A DNA stretch of 6,426 bases from Pseudomonadota bacterium (GTDB lineage: Bacteria > Pseudomonadota > Gammaproteobacteria > Halothiobacillales > Halothiobacillaceae), in assembly GCA_021795795.1 (NCBI GenBank), contig JAJYPA010000476.1, forward strand, positions 1 through 6,426, written 5' to 3'. The notes under the pieces were generated by a model. That model saw nothing but the letters and a program-made list of their open reading frames with translations, searched no databases and had not been told where the DNA came from. Of this stretch, positions 1-5,551 are shown in pieces. Every line of letters starts with the position of its first letter. The first letter of the stretch is position 1. A program made the position numbers and the translations under genes.

Positions 1-5
1 CAGAT

Positions 6-34
6 TTGAAAACACCGCCCGCCTCGCGTTAAAC
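6..34 (+). promoter_or_regulatory. Probable sigma70 promoter of the tRNA-Thr gene
   Basis: TTGAAA at 6-11 matches the -35 consensus at 5 of 6 positions. After a 17-base spacer, TTAAAC at 29-34 is a weak -10 (TAAACT at 30-35 is an alternative). A GC-rich stretch (TGCGCG) follows, like the discriminator of stringently controlled stable-RNA promoters, and the tRNA begins 10 bases later. Spacing and position support the call; the -10 itself is poor. Confidence 0.45.
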
Positions 35-44
35 TGCGCGTCTT

Positions 45-120
45 GCTGGCGTAGCTCAGTCGGTAGAGCTACTGATTTGTAATCAGTGGGTCGGGGGTTC
101 GATTCCTCTCGCCAGCACCA
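45..120 (+). tRNA. tRNA-Thr (anticodon TGT)
   Basis: This is a complete 76-base cloverleaf. The acceptor arms GCTGGCG and CGCCAGC pair fully. The D stem is GCTC/GAGC with an AGTCGGTA loop. The anticodon stem ACTGA/TCAGT closes the loop TTTGTAA, giving anticodon TGT, which reads ACA threonine codons. The T arm contains the usual TTCGATT loop. The discriminator A and the CCA end are encoded. A promoter-like sequence lies just upstream and a terminator just downstream, so it appears to be a functional single-gene transcript. Because a mobile element with a tyrosine integrase begins on its 3' side, the tRNA 3' end is the natural candidate for the chromosomal attachment site; that is inference, since the other junction lies outside the window. 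Confidence 0.97.
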
Positions 121-128
121 TATAAAAC

Positions 129-166
129 AGGCACTTAGGACAGGTTCCTAGGTGCCTTTCCTTTTT
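129..166 (+). terminator. Rho-independent terminator of tRNA-Thr
   Basis: The arms AGGCACTTAGGA (129-140) and TCCTAGGTGCCT (146-157) form a 12-bp stem with one G-T pair and a 5-base loop (CAGGT). A T-rich tract with a run of five T follows (158-166). It lies 8 bases after the tRNA and is oriented to end tRNA transcription. It could be chromosomal or carried in by the element, depending on where the junction lies. Confidence 0.9.
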
Positions 167-168
167 CG

Positions 169-186
169 TGTAAGCGCATTGTAAGC
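169..186 (+). repeat. TGTAAGC direct repeat, 11-bp period (possible arm-type site)
   Basis: TGTAAGC occurs at 169-175 and again at 180-186, exactly 11 bases apart, about one helical turn. It lies just beyond the tRNA terminator. Paired short repeats in helical phase near an attachment site are typical of integrase arm sites or excisionase sites. No binding evidence is available from sequence alone. Confidence 0.35.
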
Positions 187-320
187 ATTTGGGGAAAATC
201 GGGGCTAAAACCGCCCCCTGATCTGGCAGAATCTTCACCCCCTTTGCACAGTCTTCCTCTCTCTGGTCTATGCCTACTATCAGAATATTATTTAATAATA
301 ATATATTCTCTAAAGTACTT

Positions 321-392
321 TATAGCGACTATAGCGACTTTGCGACTTTGGGGAATATTGCTTGCGACTCTTGCGACTCTTGCGACGATTGG
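321..392 (+). repeat. 9-bp GCGAC-type tandem repeats, cluster 1
   Basis: TATAGCGAC is repeated twice without a gap (321-329, 330-338) and is followed by a TTTGCGACT unit (339-347). After 13 bases, CTTGCGACT occurs twice and CTTGCGACG once (361-369, 370-378, 379-387). GCGAC therefore starts at 325, 334, 342, 364, 373 and 382. The last unit reads on into GATTGG, and the 13-mer TTGCGACGATTGG (380-392) recurs exactly at 488-500. The units are too short and too closely spaced for a CRISPR array. Confidence 0.85.
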
Positions 393-460
393 ATGGTCGT
401 CAAGTGTAACCCGTTGAAAACATGAAAGACTCTGCAAGGGGTGGTGCCGTTTTTTGCTCT

Positions 461-500
461 GCGATTCTGTGCGACTGTCTGCGACGATTGCGACGATTGG
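461..500 (+). repeat. 9-10-bp GCGAC-type repeats, cluster 2
   Basis: GCGA-type units start at 461 (GCGATTCTG, diverged), 471, 481 and 490, with a period of 10, 10 and 9 bases. The final unit ends in the same 13-mer as cluster 1 (TTGCGACGATTGG, 488-500 against 380-392), so the two clusters share a terminal repeat 108 bases apart. This suggests duplication or two binding arrays for one protein. Confidence 0.75.
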
Positions 501-611
501 GAGCGCATACGCTGCAAGCTGTTGATATTGCTGGCACTGGTGGATGTGGCGGGTTGTGCGATGGGGGAGGAAGACTGTGCAGGGAGGCGGTCGTGATACT
601 CACATAACGTG

Positions 612-656
612 GCGGCGTCGCCCCATTACCGGGCCTTTCGGGGCATTTCCCGCCGC
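612..656. other. GC-rich two-tier hairpin downstream of the element operon
   Basis: GCGGCG (612-617) pairs with CGCCGC (651-656). Inside it, GCCCC (620-624) pairs with GGGGC (640-644). The two stems are separated by an asymmetric 2/6-base internal loop and the apical loop has 15 bases. The structure can form on either strand. No T-run follows on the minus strand, so it is not a standard intrinsic terminator for the operon that ends at 732, although it could slow or protect that transcript. A role in replication or packaging is also possible. Confidence 0.45.
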
Positions 657-731
657 GTCTCCTGGTCGCCATGAGCCGGATTCTCAGGCACAAGACTTGC
701 TAATAATAAGCACATGCCGTGCCCGGTGAAT

Positions 732-926
732 TTAATTCATTGCACCTCGGTCACGGCGGTCATCATGGGGCTGTAACGCCTGCCGGGGCTGGCTATCAGC
801 GTTCACCATGCGGCCAGCTGCCGATGCTTTTGCTTGCTCTGCGAGTTCTTCAGGTGATCGAGCAAACAGCTTTGCCCAAGCCGCTGCGTAACCTTTAGGC
901 ACTGATACCGATGGTCGCCGCTTCAT
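732..926 (-). CDS. Small basic protein of unknown function
   Basis: This 64-residue protein is not recognised. It begins with a basic segment (MKRRPSVSVPKGY), continues with an alanine-rich, probably helical stretch (about residues 14-40), and ends in a charged tail rich in Arg, Asp and Gln. No signal peptide or membrane segment is visible. The ATG lies inside ATGA, overlapping the stop of the HGGxSTG gene by 4 bases, and is preceded by AAGGAGC at a suitable distance. Both points support real, coupled translation. It is the last gene of the long minus-strand operon, and no intrinsic terminator follows. The reading frame is credible from context more than from any family resemblance. Confidence 0.6.
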   Translation of the reverse strand: MKRRPSVSVPKGYAAAWAKLFARSPEELAEQAKASAAGRMVNADSQPRQALQPHDDRRDRGAMN

Positions 927-1201
927 GACCGCTCCTTCTTGAGAAGTTCCCGCGCAGCTTTGACGACCGCATTGTACCGGGCTGTATTCCGCCGCTCGTC
1001 GCGGGTGTAGTTGCCGTGGATCATGTGAAGCTCAGAAAGCCTCTGCTTACCGGCTTCGGATGGACCCCGGCTGGTGCCGCCGTGCATACGGCACTTTACC
1101 TTTCCCTTGACCGCAGGGCTGTTGCATCGCACCCCCGACCGCTTGCTCTTGGCATTGCAGCGCAAACACCTTGCAAGTCCTTCTGGCTGTTTTTCACTCA
1201 T
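923..1201 (-). CDS. HGGxSTG-domain (zinc-ribbon-like) prophage protein
   Basis: This 92-residue basic protein carries the hallmark of the HGGxSTG family of prophage proteins: CxxC at 12-15, then Cys26 in a GVRCNSPA context, then Cys37-x2-His40 running into HGGTSRGP (40-47). The Cys and His residues probably bind one zinc ion. The C-terminal half is helical and Arg/Lys-rich, as expected for nucleic-acid binding. In family members I recall, the gene commonly lies beside a gene like the one upstream here and often near a terminase, but its biochemical role is not established. The start ATG overlaps the preceding gene by 8 bases and the stop forms ATGA with the next gene, so it sits in the middle of a coupled operon. 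Confidence 0.85.
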   Translation of the reverse strand: MSEKQPEGLARCLRCNAKSKRSGVRCNSPAVKGKVKCRMHGGTSRGPSEAGKQRLSELHMIHGNYTRDERRNTARYNAVVKAARELLKKERS

Positions 1202-1763
1202 GACCCGCTTCTCCCTTCCCGGTGATCTGGGCGACCTGAGCGTCGCCGTTGACCATAACGGTCTGGTGCTGCACTACGATTTTCTGAGTACCCTTGTTCC
1301 TGTGCCTGTCGAGCAGGTCGGCTAAATCCGCGTAGGTTCGCACCAGCCGGGTCGCGCTGTTCCTTTGGTGCCGTGCTACGTCAGCATGTTGGCCGGGGGC
1401 TGTAGAGCGTTGCAGAGTCTCAAGGGCGCATTGCATGGTGCTGACCATCATGGTGCATATCTGGGCTTCCATGCCGTCGCGGGGTTCGAGCATACGAATT
1501 TGCTCAAGGGCGATCCTGTACCGCTTTTCTTGGCCGCGGTCATGGATTTGCAGGCTATAGGTCGCCATTGCAATCAGGTCATGCGTCGCCGACCGTGATG
1601 GTGTGTGCATGAATCCTTCATCAACCGCCGCCGTAATCATCCCGCCAATATCGCAAGGGGTGTCTGTGATCGTCTTTTTGCGACCCGGTACGACCTGCAA
1701 CTCGCCGCCGCTGGGTTGGGTGGTGGTGATGTCGATGTTCGCCTGTTTCACTTTGCTTGCCAT
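1194..1763 (-). CDS. Prophage protein of unknown function (HGGxSTG-gene partner)
   Basis: This predicted 189-residue soluble protein is read from the ATG at 1763, which has GAGGT at 1768-1772 (spacing about 4-5 bases). An upstream in-frame ATG at 1802 would add 13 residues without a better ribosome site. The central part is helical (LEPRDGMEAQICTMMVST, then a segment leading to LVRTYADLADLLDRHR). The C-terminus has a run KGTQKIVVQHQTVMVNGDAQ, resembling the 'GKGQQKVTVEHVHVHxGGQA' tail that I recall from many proteobacterial prophage proteins encoded next to HGGxSTG proteins. That resemblance and the adjacency agree; the molecular role is unknown. It could be a DNA-packaging or small-terminase-like accessory, but I see no HTH that would prove it. 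Confidence 0.75.
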   Translation of the reverse strand: MASKVKQANIDITTTQPSGGELQVVPGRKKTITDTPCDIGGMITAAVDEGFMHTPSRSATHDLIAMATYSLQIHDRGQEKRYRIALEQIRMLEPRDGMEAQICTMMVSTMQCALETLQRSTAPGQHADVARHQRNSATRLVRTYADLADLLDRHRNKGTQKIVVQHQTVMVNGDAQVAQITGKGEAGHE

Positions 1764-1848
1764 AAATACCTCGTTTTCGTGCTTGGGGTAGGGATGCCGC
1801 ACGACCTGCTATTCAAGGCCGTAGCGGGCAGATTTGAGGGGCTGGCGT

Positions 1849-2049
1849 TCATTCTGGATACCTCCAGCCGTGAATGCGGGTCAGTAGTGCACGGTAGGCT
1901 TCAAGGCTGATAGGGACCACGTTCTCGAAGCCGGGTATATCGTCCCAGCCGCGATCCGGGGGCAGGTCGTCCTCGCTCTGGATGGCCTCCCGCTCAAGAG
2001 CCGGATATGGGTCCGGCAAATACTTCCGGTAGTAATCACGAAGCGCCAC
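1849..2049 (-). CDS. Small acidic protein of unknown function
   Basis: This 66-residue protein is not recognised. It starts with a tyrosine-rich segment (ALRDYYRKYLPDPYP), has an acidic middle (QSEDDLPPDRGWDD), and ends in a probable helix (LEAYRALLTRIHGW). Translation most likely starts at a GTG (2049-2047). That codon has an excellent AAGGAGG upstream and comes directly after the TAA of the DUF3987 gene, with one base between. An ATG one frame away (TAATG) would give a less protein-like peptide. The strong ribosome site and tight junction make this a real gene; the function is unknown. Confidence 0.65.
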   Translation of the reverse strand: MALRDYYRKYLPDPYPALEREAIQSEDDLPPDRGWDDIPGFENVVPISLEAYRALLTRIHGWRYPE

Positions 2050-2050
2050 A

Positions 2051-3565
2051 TTACCCTCCTTGCCGTAAAGCCGGATTCAGTGAAACGAAGGAAGACTTGC
2101 CGACCTTAGATACGCGGACCCGGTGGCAGGTTGTAAGCTCCTGCAAGGCTTTATCCAGTGCCGATCTTTTGCGGGTATCTGCCGGGCCCTCGCGCATGAC
2201 GGTCCGGGCTGAAACCGGACCCGGCTGTTGCAATAACCATGCGTCCAGACGTTCCGCCGCGATCTGGTCGGCGGGCTGGGCGATCTCTCCAAGGAAGCGC
2301 CGCGCCTCGTACAAGTGCCATGTGACGATGGCCGCCGCCGCCTCCACATGGTCCGCGCCGATCTCGCCGGCGGGTCCGTGCTCGAACAGGTGGAACAGGC
2401 AGGCCAACCGCGCCACGTTTTCCGCCGCTTTGCTGGCAGAGTCTTTGTTGTCGCTGAACTCCCGGTCAGGCAATAGCTCGCGCTCGATGCCGTCATGGAA
2501 GGTGACCCACGCCGCTTTTCCTGCTGGTGATAGCGGTATGGTTTTAAGGTCGCAGCCGTCGACCAACAACTCGGTCGCGCCGATCATCGCCTTGAGTCGT
2601 TCCGTAAACCGAAGGGTCGCGACCGTGGTGGCCATAGATTTATAGAAGCGGGTTCCTTGAGTGGATGTGGGCCAGCTAATCAGGAAACGTGCCGCAAAGC
2701 CGGACCCCCGTGCGATGCCTTTTGAGGATTCAAAGAATTGCCGGACCACGCTCTGCTGTACGGCAAGGCCAAGGGTCAGCCGCCCGGTGTTGAGGATGAC
2801 TGATGCGCCCTCGGTTTTGCGATCCGCCCGGATGGGTTCGCCCGACCATAGTTTATTGAGCACGGAAAGGGAGCCGACCTGATTGTCCTTCCGCATGGAA
2901 TGGCCGCCGAACACGACCCCAGCTTCCGCGCTGATAATCGCCGCGCTGGGCCAGTTGGAAGCCATCCCCGCGATAAGGGCCTCTGTGGTGGTATCGTCCC
3001 AAAGTGCGCGGGGCACGATGACCGGGGCGGGCTTGTTGCGCTCCAGTTCAGTGAGCCTTGATTCAAGCTCTCCGACCGGCTTCCCGGTTTTGGCGTCTGC
3101 CCTGATGGATGCGACCACGCCGTCGACCTGAGCTTCCCACGACCGGAGCTTGGCCGCGTGAATCTTCCGCAGCCCCTTTGCGTTCTGTTCTTCCTCCTCC
3201 TCATATTTTCGGATGCCTGCAAGGACCGCTGTGTCGATGGCGCTCTTGCGCTCGCCCGATTCAGCGATGGAAAGAAAATACAGAGAACAAGGTCCGGCTA
3301 GACCTTTGTCCCGCTGCACGTTTGCCAGCCCTTGCGCCGCCGCTGACAGGGCGCTGAGTACCGAAGCCGCCACCAGTGCGGTCGGTGCCTGAATGAAGCC
3401 TTGCACCTCTTGTACAGTCTCTTTGATGGGGTCGGGCAGGGCGTCCAGAGGATAGGGGTCGCCTTCCTCATGTTCGGTGAGGGGTAATGGGTCGTCCCAA
3501 TCGGGGGCCGCTGCCGCCGCTGCTTCTTCCGGGGATAGTTTGCGGGTGAATGGAAGGGCGCTCAT
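2051..3565 (-). CDS. DUF3987 (YfjI-type) P-loop ATPase, putative replication helicase
   Basis: This 504-residue protein has the features of the DUF3987/YfjI family found in prophages and genomic islands. A Walker A-like motif AESGERKS lies at about 101-108. A Glu/Lys-rich, probably coiled-coil segment spans 120-180. A Walker B-like strand (AAIISAEAG) lies near 208-216, and GSGFAARFLI near 287-296 carries the candidate arginine finger. The last 70 residues look like a winged helix. The family is thought to be a DNA-replication ATPase or helicase; that is inferred from its usual company of primases, and the reaction is not shown by sequence. The start is the ATG in ATGA overlapping the methyltransferase stop; the frame stays open 65 codons further upstream, but that part only shadows the methyltransferase gene. 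Together with the primase upstream, it suggests a primase plus helicase pair. Confidence 0.88.
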   Translation of the reverse strand: MSALPFTRKLSPEEAAAAAAPDWDDPLPLTEHEEGDPYPLDALPDPIKETVQEVQGFIQAPTALVAASVLSALSAAAQGLANVQRDKGLAGPCSLYFLSIAESGERKSAIDTAVLAGIRKYEEEEEQNAKGLRKIHAAKLRSWEAQVDGVVASIRADAKTGKPVGELESRLTELERNKPAPVIVPRALWDDTTTEALIAGMASNWPSAAIISAEAGVVFGGHSMRKDNQVGSLSVLNKLWSGEPIRADRKTEGASVILNTGRLTLGLAVQQSVVRQFFESSKGIARGSGFAARFLISWPTSTQGTRFYKSMATTVATLRFTERLKAMIGATELLVDGCDLKTIPLSPAGKAAWVTFHDGIERELLPDREFSDNKDSASKAAENVARLACLFHLFEHGPAGEIGADHVEAAAAIVTWHLYEARRFLGEIAQPADQIAAERLDAWLLQQPGPVSARTVMREGPADTRKRSALDKALQELTTCHRVRVSKVGKSSFVSLNPALRQGG

Positions 3566-4077
3566 GATGCCCTCCCGACCGGGTAGGTGATCGTTCCGAA
3601 GTCTGCAAAGGCTTTTCGGAATCGTTGAGGGCACGCGCCGAGATAGACCACGACCTGACCTTGGAGCGGTGCGCCGGGGTTGCCATCGGGGTCCAGAAAA
3701 CGGATGCGACCACGTGGGAAACAAGCCGCGCTCGCAGCACTCAAAAGCGTCTGCCCCCACGCGGTTTCTGTGCCATTGTTGACCAGCACGACCGCTTGTT
3801 CGATCTCGCCGGATTGGAACTTTCCGACCGCCGCTTCGCAGAAAAGCCGTATCAGCGGTTGTGCATACGGTGGGTTAAGCCAGACCCGCCCATGCCAAAA
3901 CTGGCTGAGTCCGTCCTGATCTTTGGAGAAGAACGTGGTCGCGCCGACCGTCTGGTTCGCAATCTCGCTGGATGCCGGGTCGCAGTCAATGCCACCCATA
4001 GTCTGCCGTGCCGCGTCGAGATAGAGCAGGGGGGTGTACCATTCATTATTGCCGGAATTGTTTGCTACGTGAGCCAT
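3562..4077 (-). CDS. Phage-type DNA N6-adenine methyltransferase (Dam family)
   Basis: This 171-residue protein matches the phage DNA N6-adenine methyltransferase family. The N-terminus has NNEWYTP (10-16), followed by IDCDPASSE (30-38). The catalytic NPPY motif lies at 68-71 in VWLNPPY. The protein would transfer a methyl group from S-adenosylmethionine to adenine in a short target. Its length is normal for the family and no restriction enzyme gene is adjacent, so it is an orphan methylase. Possible roles are protection from host restriction or marking replicated element DNA. The ATG at 4077 has GGGAGG about 10 bases upstream and begins 3 bases after the primase reading frame ends; its stop overlaps the DUF3987 start. 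The target sequence cannot be read from the protein alone. Confidence 0.93.
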   Translation of the reverse strand: MAHVANNSGNNEWYTPLLYLDAARQTMGGIDCDPASSEIANQTVGATTFFSKDQDGLSQFWHGRVWLNPPYAQPLIRLFCEAAVGKFQSGEIEQAVVLVNNGTETAWGQTLLSAASAACFPRGRIRFLDPDGNPGAPLQGQVVVYLGACPQRFRKAFADFGTITYPVGRAS

Positions 4078-4080
4078 TTG

Positions 4081-4994
4081 TTAGATCCTCCCACGCAGGG
4101 CCGCAGCCGCAGTGCGCTTGTCGCCGCCGTGTTGGAGCTTGACGAATAGGTCGAAGGCGTCATGCCAAAAGTGATCGCCGAGTGCGTCGGCATGGTGGCT
4201 GAAAGCCTTGCCGTTCTTGACGATGACACCGGCCTGCCCACTGTGAGAGTTTGGAGAGACCCACTTTTTCCCGCGCCGTTTATAGCCGCTGCCTTCGAGA
4301 ATCTCTTCGACTGGATGCTCCCGGTTAAACGCCTCGATGACAGATTCCCGACCGCTAAGTGGACCGGGCCTGAAAGCCCTTTGCTTGGCCGCTGCTGCAT
4401 CCTTCTCCGCCCGGAGCACTTCGTAGCGGTCAGCGCCAGCGATGCGCCTAGAAGCCAATCTCCCGCGTTGTGGTAACACTCATAAGCCGCCGCCCGCTCT
4501 GCTGGTGCTGCTGGCAGAATCATCATCCGAGCTGGTTCCGCGCATGCCTGGTCGAGCATGGCCGGGTCGATGATGGGCACATACTTCAGTGGCAGAAGAT
4601 ATGCCGCCCGGAGCAGGTCGGGGTCGATACCGCCCTCGATAGGAAGCACGACCCGGATGCGTCGAGCTTCGGGCTTGTCGCTGAAGGTGGTCCATACCGC
4701 AAACGCCAGCCCAAGACCCCGCAAATCTTCTGCTATGGCCGCTGGTGCTGGTATCGCGGGTCCGCCCGGTTGGGCTTCAAGGTCGTAGGCCAGCGAGGTC
4801 ACGGATTGCACGTTTTCCCGATTGCGCCATTGTTTGTCGAAAGTGGCGAATACCGCACCCGGACCGTCCTTCTGGTCGCGGATTTTGGGAGATTCTAAAG
4901 CCTTGCAGAATCTTTCCCACGTGGTGTTGACCGGCCTGATGGCGGGCTGGCGGATGGCCTGCACAATGCCGAATTGGAAGGGCTGTTCATTCAT
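4081..4994 (-). pseudogene. Primase-like replication protein, split by a frameshift
   Basis: The N-terminal part, read from the ATG at 4994, resembles the archaeo-eukaryotic-type primase domain of phage and plasmid replication proteins. It has a candidate metal-binding YDLE (D71, E73), then WTTFS (101-105) running into RIRVVLP (112-118), and later ACAEPARMMILP. This frame makes sense to about GDWLLGA near 4450. The C-terminal part continues in another frame to a stop at 4081-4083: DRYEVLRAEKDAAAAKQRA, then GYKRRGKKWVSPNSHSG and FSHHADALGDHFWHDAFDLF, a pattern I recall from the second domain of such proteins. One missing base (or two extra) between about 4440 and 4479 separates the halves; restored, the protein would be about 304 residues. 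As sequenced, the first frame runs out of register to 4065 and gives a 309-residue hybrid with an unnatural Ser/Thr/Arg-rich tail. The start overlaps the upstream gene by 8 bases and has GGGGGA at good spacing. Confidence 0.75.
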
Positions 4995-5187
4995 CGCCAT
5001 TCCCCCACAACCGCGCGACCTCGACCCTGATTCCATCAGAGATGAGATGAGCGATAACACAAGCCGCGTCCGTCGCGGTTTCGAGTTGTTGCAGGGCGTC
5101 CAGTGCATTTAGCAGGTGCCGGATGGCTTTTATTGATGTATAATTGATGGGCTGATCGTGCTGGGCGTTCTTGTCGGGGGCGTCCAT
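4987..5187 (-). CDS. Small protein of unknown function in the replication operon
   Basis: This 66-residue protein is not recognised. After a polar N-terminus (MDAPDKNAQHDQPINYTS) it is probably two helices (IKAIRHLLNALDALQQLE and TDAACVIAHLISDGI), ending in EVARLWGNGDE. No membrane segment is evident. The ATG lies two bases after the stop of the AlpA-like gene, and its TGA overlaps the primase start by 8 bases, so it is firmly inside the operon. Small helical proteins at this position, between an AlpA-like regulator and a primase, are common in integrated elements; the role is unknown. Confidence 0.65.
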   Translation of the reverse strand: MDAPDKNAQHDQPINYTSIKAIRHLLNALDALQQLETATDAACVIAHLISDGIRVEVARLWGNGDE

Positions 5188-5189
5188 TT

Positions 5190-5390
5190 TTATTGCCCCG
5201 TGTTTGCGCGGGCTTGGGACTCAATCCATGCGTTTAAATCCTTCCCAAGATACAAGACCGAGCGCCCGACCTTAATAAATCTGGGGCCGGTGCCAGCCCA
5301 TCGTGACCGCTCGAACCAACTTACAGATTTTCTAAGCTTTGGCGCCGCTTCCGCCTGCGTATAGGTCACATTATCTTCGAATACTTGCAT
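5190..5390 (-). CDS. AlpA/MerR-like helix-turn-helix DNA-binding protein
   Basis: This 66-residue protein fits the small AlpA/excisionase-type winged HTH family. It has YTQAEAAPKLRKS (recognition region, about 10-22), then WAGTGPRFIKVGRSVLY (wing, about 31-47) and a closing helix LNAWIESQ. Such proteins bind DNA beside attachment sites or promoters, acting as excisionase or as activator of integrase or replication genes. It is the first gene of the second block, behind the terminator at 5486-5513, so it probably has its own promoter and may control it. The ATG at 5390 has GAGGG about 8 bases upstream. The paired GTGCAA boxes in the upstream gap are candidates for its operator. Whether it represses or activates cannot be told. 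Confidence 0.88.
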   Translation of the reverse strand: MQVFEDNVTYTQAEAAPKLRKSVSWFERSRWAGTGPRFIKVGRSVLYLGKDLNAWIESQARANTGQ

Positions 5391-5485
5391 TTCCGTTCCC
5401 TCTTGAGTCGCTGAATTAAAACCACGACAAAAGAATGGCAGTGCAAATGCCGTTTAACACGGGTGCAAGCGAACGGAATAAAGAT
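5391..5485 (-). promoter_or_regulatory. Probable promoter/operator region of the AlpA-replication operon
   Basis: This is the only sizeable gap in the minus-strand gene array and follows a terminator, so a promoter is expected here. On the minus strand TTGCAC (complement of 5441-5446) is a fair -35 and TTTAAT (complement of 5415-5420) a good -10, but the 20-base spacer is long. The same GTGCAA hexamer occurs again at 5463-5468, 22 bases away (two helical turns), as expected for a pair of protein-binding sites. Confidence 0.35.
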
Positions 5486-5513
5486 GCAAAAAAGCCACCT
5501 GTTACAGTGGCTT
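5486..5513 (-). terminator. Rho-independent terminator after the integrase block
   Basis: Read on the minus strand, AAGCCAC (5513-5507) pairs with GTGGCTT (5498-5492) as a 7-bp stem, extendable through TG/CA around a small bulge. It runs directly into a T-tract (complement of the A run ending at 5488). It lies about 40 bases after the stop at 5552 and separates the integrase transcript from the replication operon. Confidence 0.88.
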
Positions 5514-5551
5514 AGGGGATGCTAATTGTCGTAAAACTGATAGCGCGAGTT

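Larger units (their letters stand above)
275..500. other. Candidate replication origin: AT-rich segment plus iteron-like repeats
   Basis: A strongly AT-rich stretch (about 278-323) contains an imperfect inverted repeat (AGAATAT near 283 against ATATTCT near 309) and the perfect 12-bp palindrome TAAAGTACTTTA (311-322). Directly beside it lie tandem 9-bp repeats built on GCGAC, with a second group about 70 bases further on. An easily melted segment next to short direct repeats is the classic layout of iteron-controlled origins, including those of satellite phages with their own primase and helicase. The same element encodes a primase-like protein and a DUF3987 P-loop protein. Only one GATC (220-223) lies in the 731 bases to the left of the genes, so this would not be a GATC-rich, oriC-style origin. 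Confidence 0.5.
167..731. other. Non-coding region between tRNA-Thr and the element's last gene
   Basis: I see no convincing gene here. Open frames exist on both strands, but their predicted peptides are low-complexity (Ser-Gln runs from the 9-bp repeats, Pro/His-rich segments) and lack good ribosome binding sites. In order it holds TGTAAGC boxes (169-186), a G/C-rich patch with little structure (190-245), an AT-rich segment (about 278-323), two groups of GCGAC repeats (321-392 and 461-500), about 110 bases with no feature I can name, a GC-rich hairpin (612-656), and a short AT-containing stretch before the stop codon at 732. Its composition and architecture fit an attachment-site arm plus a replication origin. 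Confidence 0.6.

Noticed and set aside
321..500. CRISPR array
   Set aside because: The units are only 9-10 bp and mostly tandem, without 25-40-bp repeats or spacers, and no cas genes are present.
329..517. Minus-strand open frame with Ser-Gln repeats (SQSSQSSQ, SSQESQESQ)
   Set aside because: The repeats in the peptide simply reflect the 9-bp DNA repeats, and there is no good ribosome site; DNA-level repeats explain it better.
400..693. 97-codon minus-strand open frame across the non-coding region
   Set aside because: The product is low-complexity (Pro/His/Arg-rich), crosses the GC-rich hairpin and the repeats, and lacks a convincing ribosome site or family resemblance. Its DNA may be conserved for other reasons.
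1764..1802. 13-residue N-terminal extension of the 189-residue prophage protein
   Set aside because: The ATG at 1763 has GAGGT at proper spacing, while the one at 1802 has no better ribosome site.
1748..1852. 34-codon minus-strand frame (starts in ATGA overlap at 1852, ends inside the next gene)
   Set aside because: It fills the gap between two genes and could couple translation, but the peptide is Ser/Thr/Pro-rich with no recognisable features; support is too weak.
2007..2645. 212-codon plus-strand open frame
   Set aside because: It lies antisense to the DUF3987 gene, has shadow-like composition (Ser/Ala/Arg-rich) and no ribosome site or family match.
3566..3760. Longer N-terminus for the DUF3987 protein
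   Set aside because: The 65 extra residues are the out-of-frame shadow of the methyltransferase gene; the ATGA-coupled ATG at 3565 is a better start.
3625..4149. 174-codon plus-strand open frame
   Set aside because: It is antisense to the well-supported methyltransferase with its NPPY motif, and shows no family resemblance.
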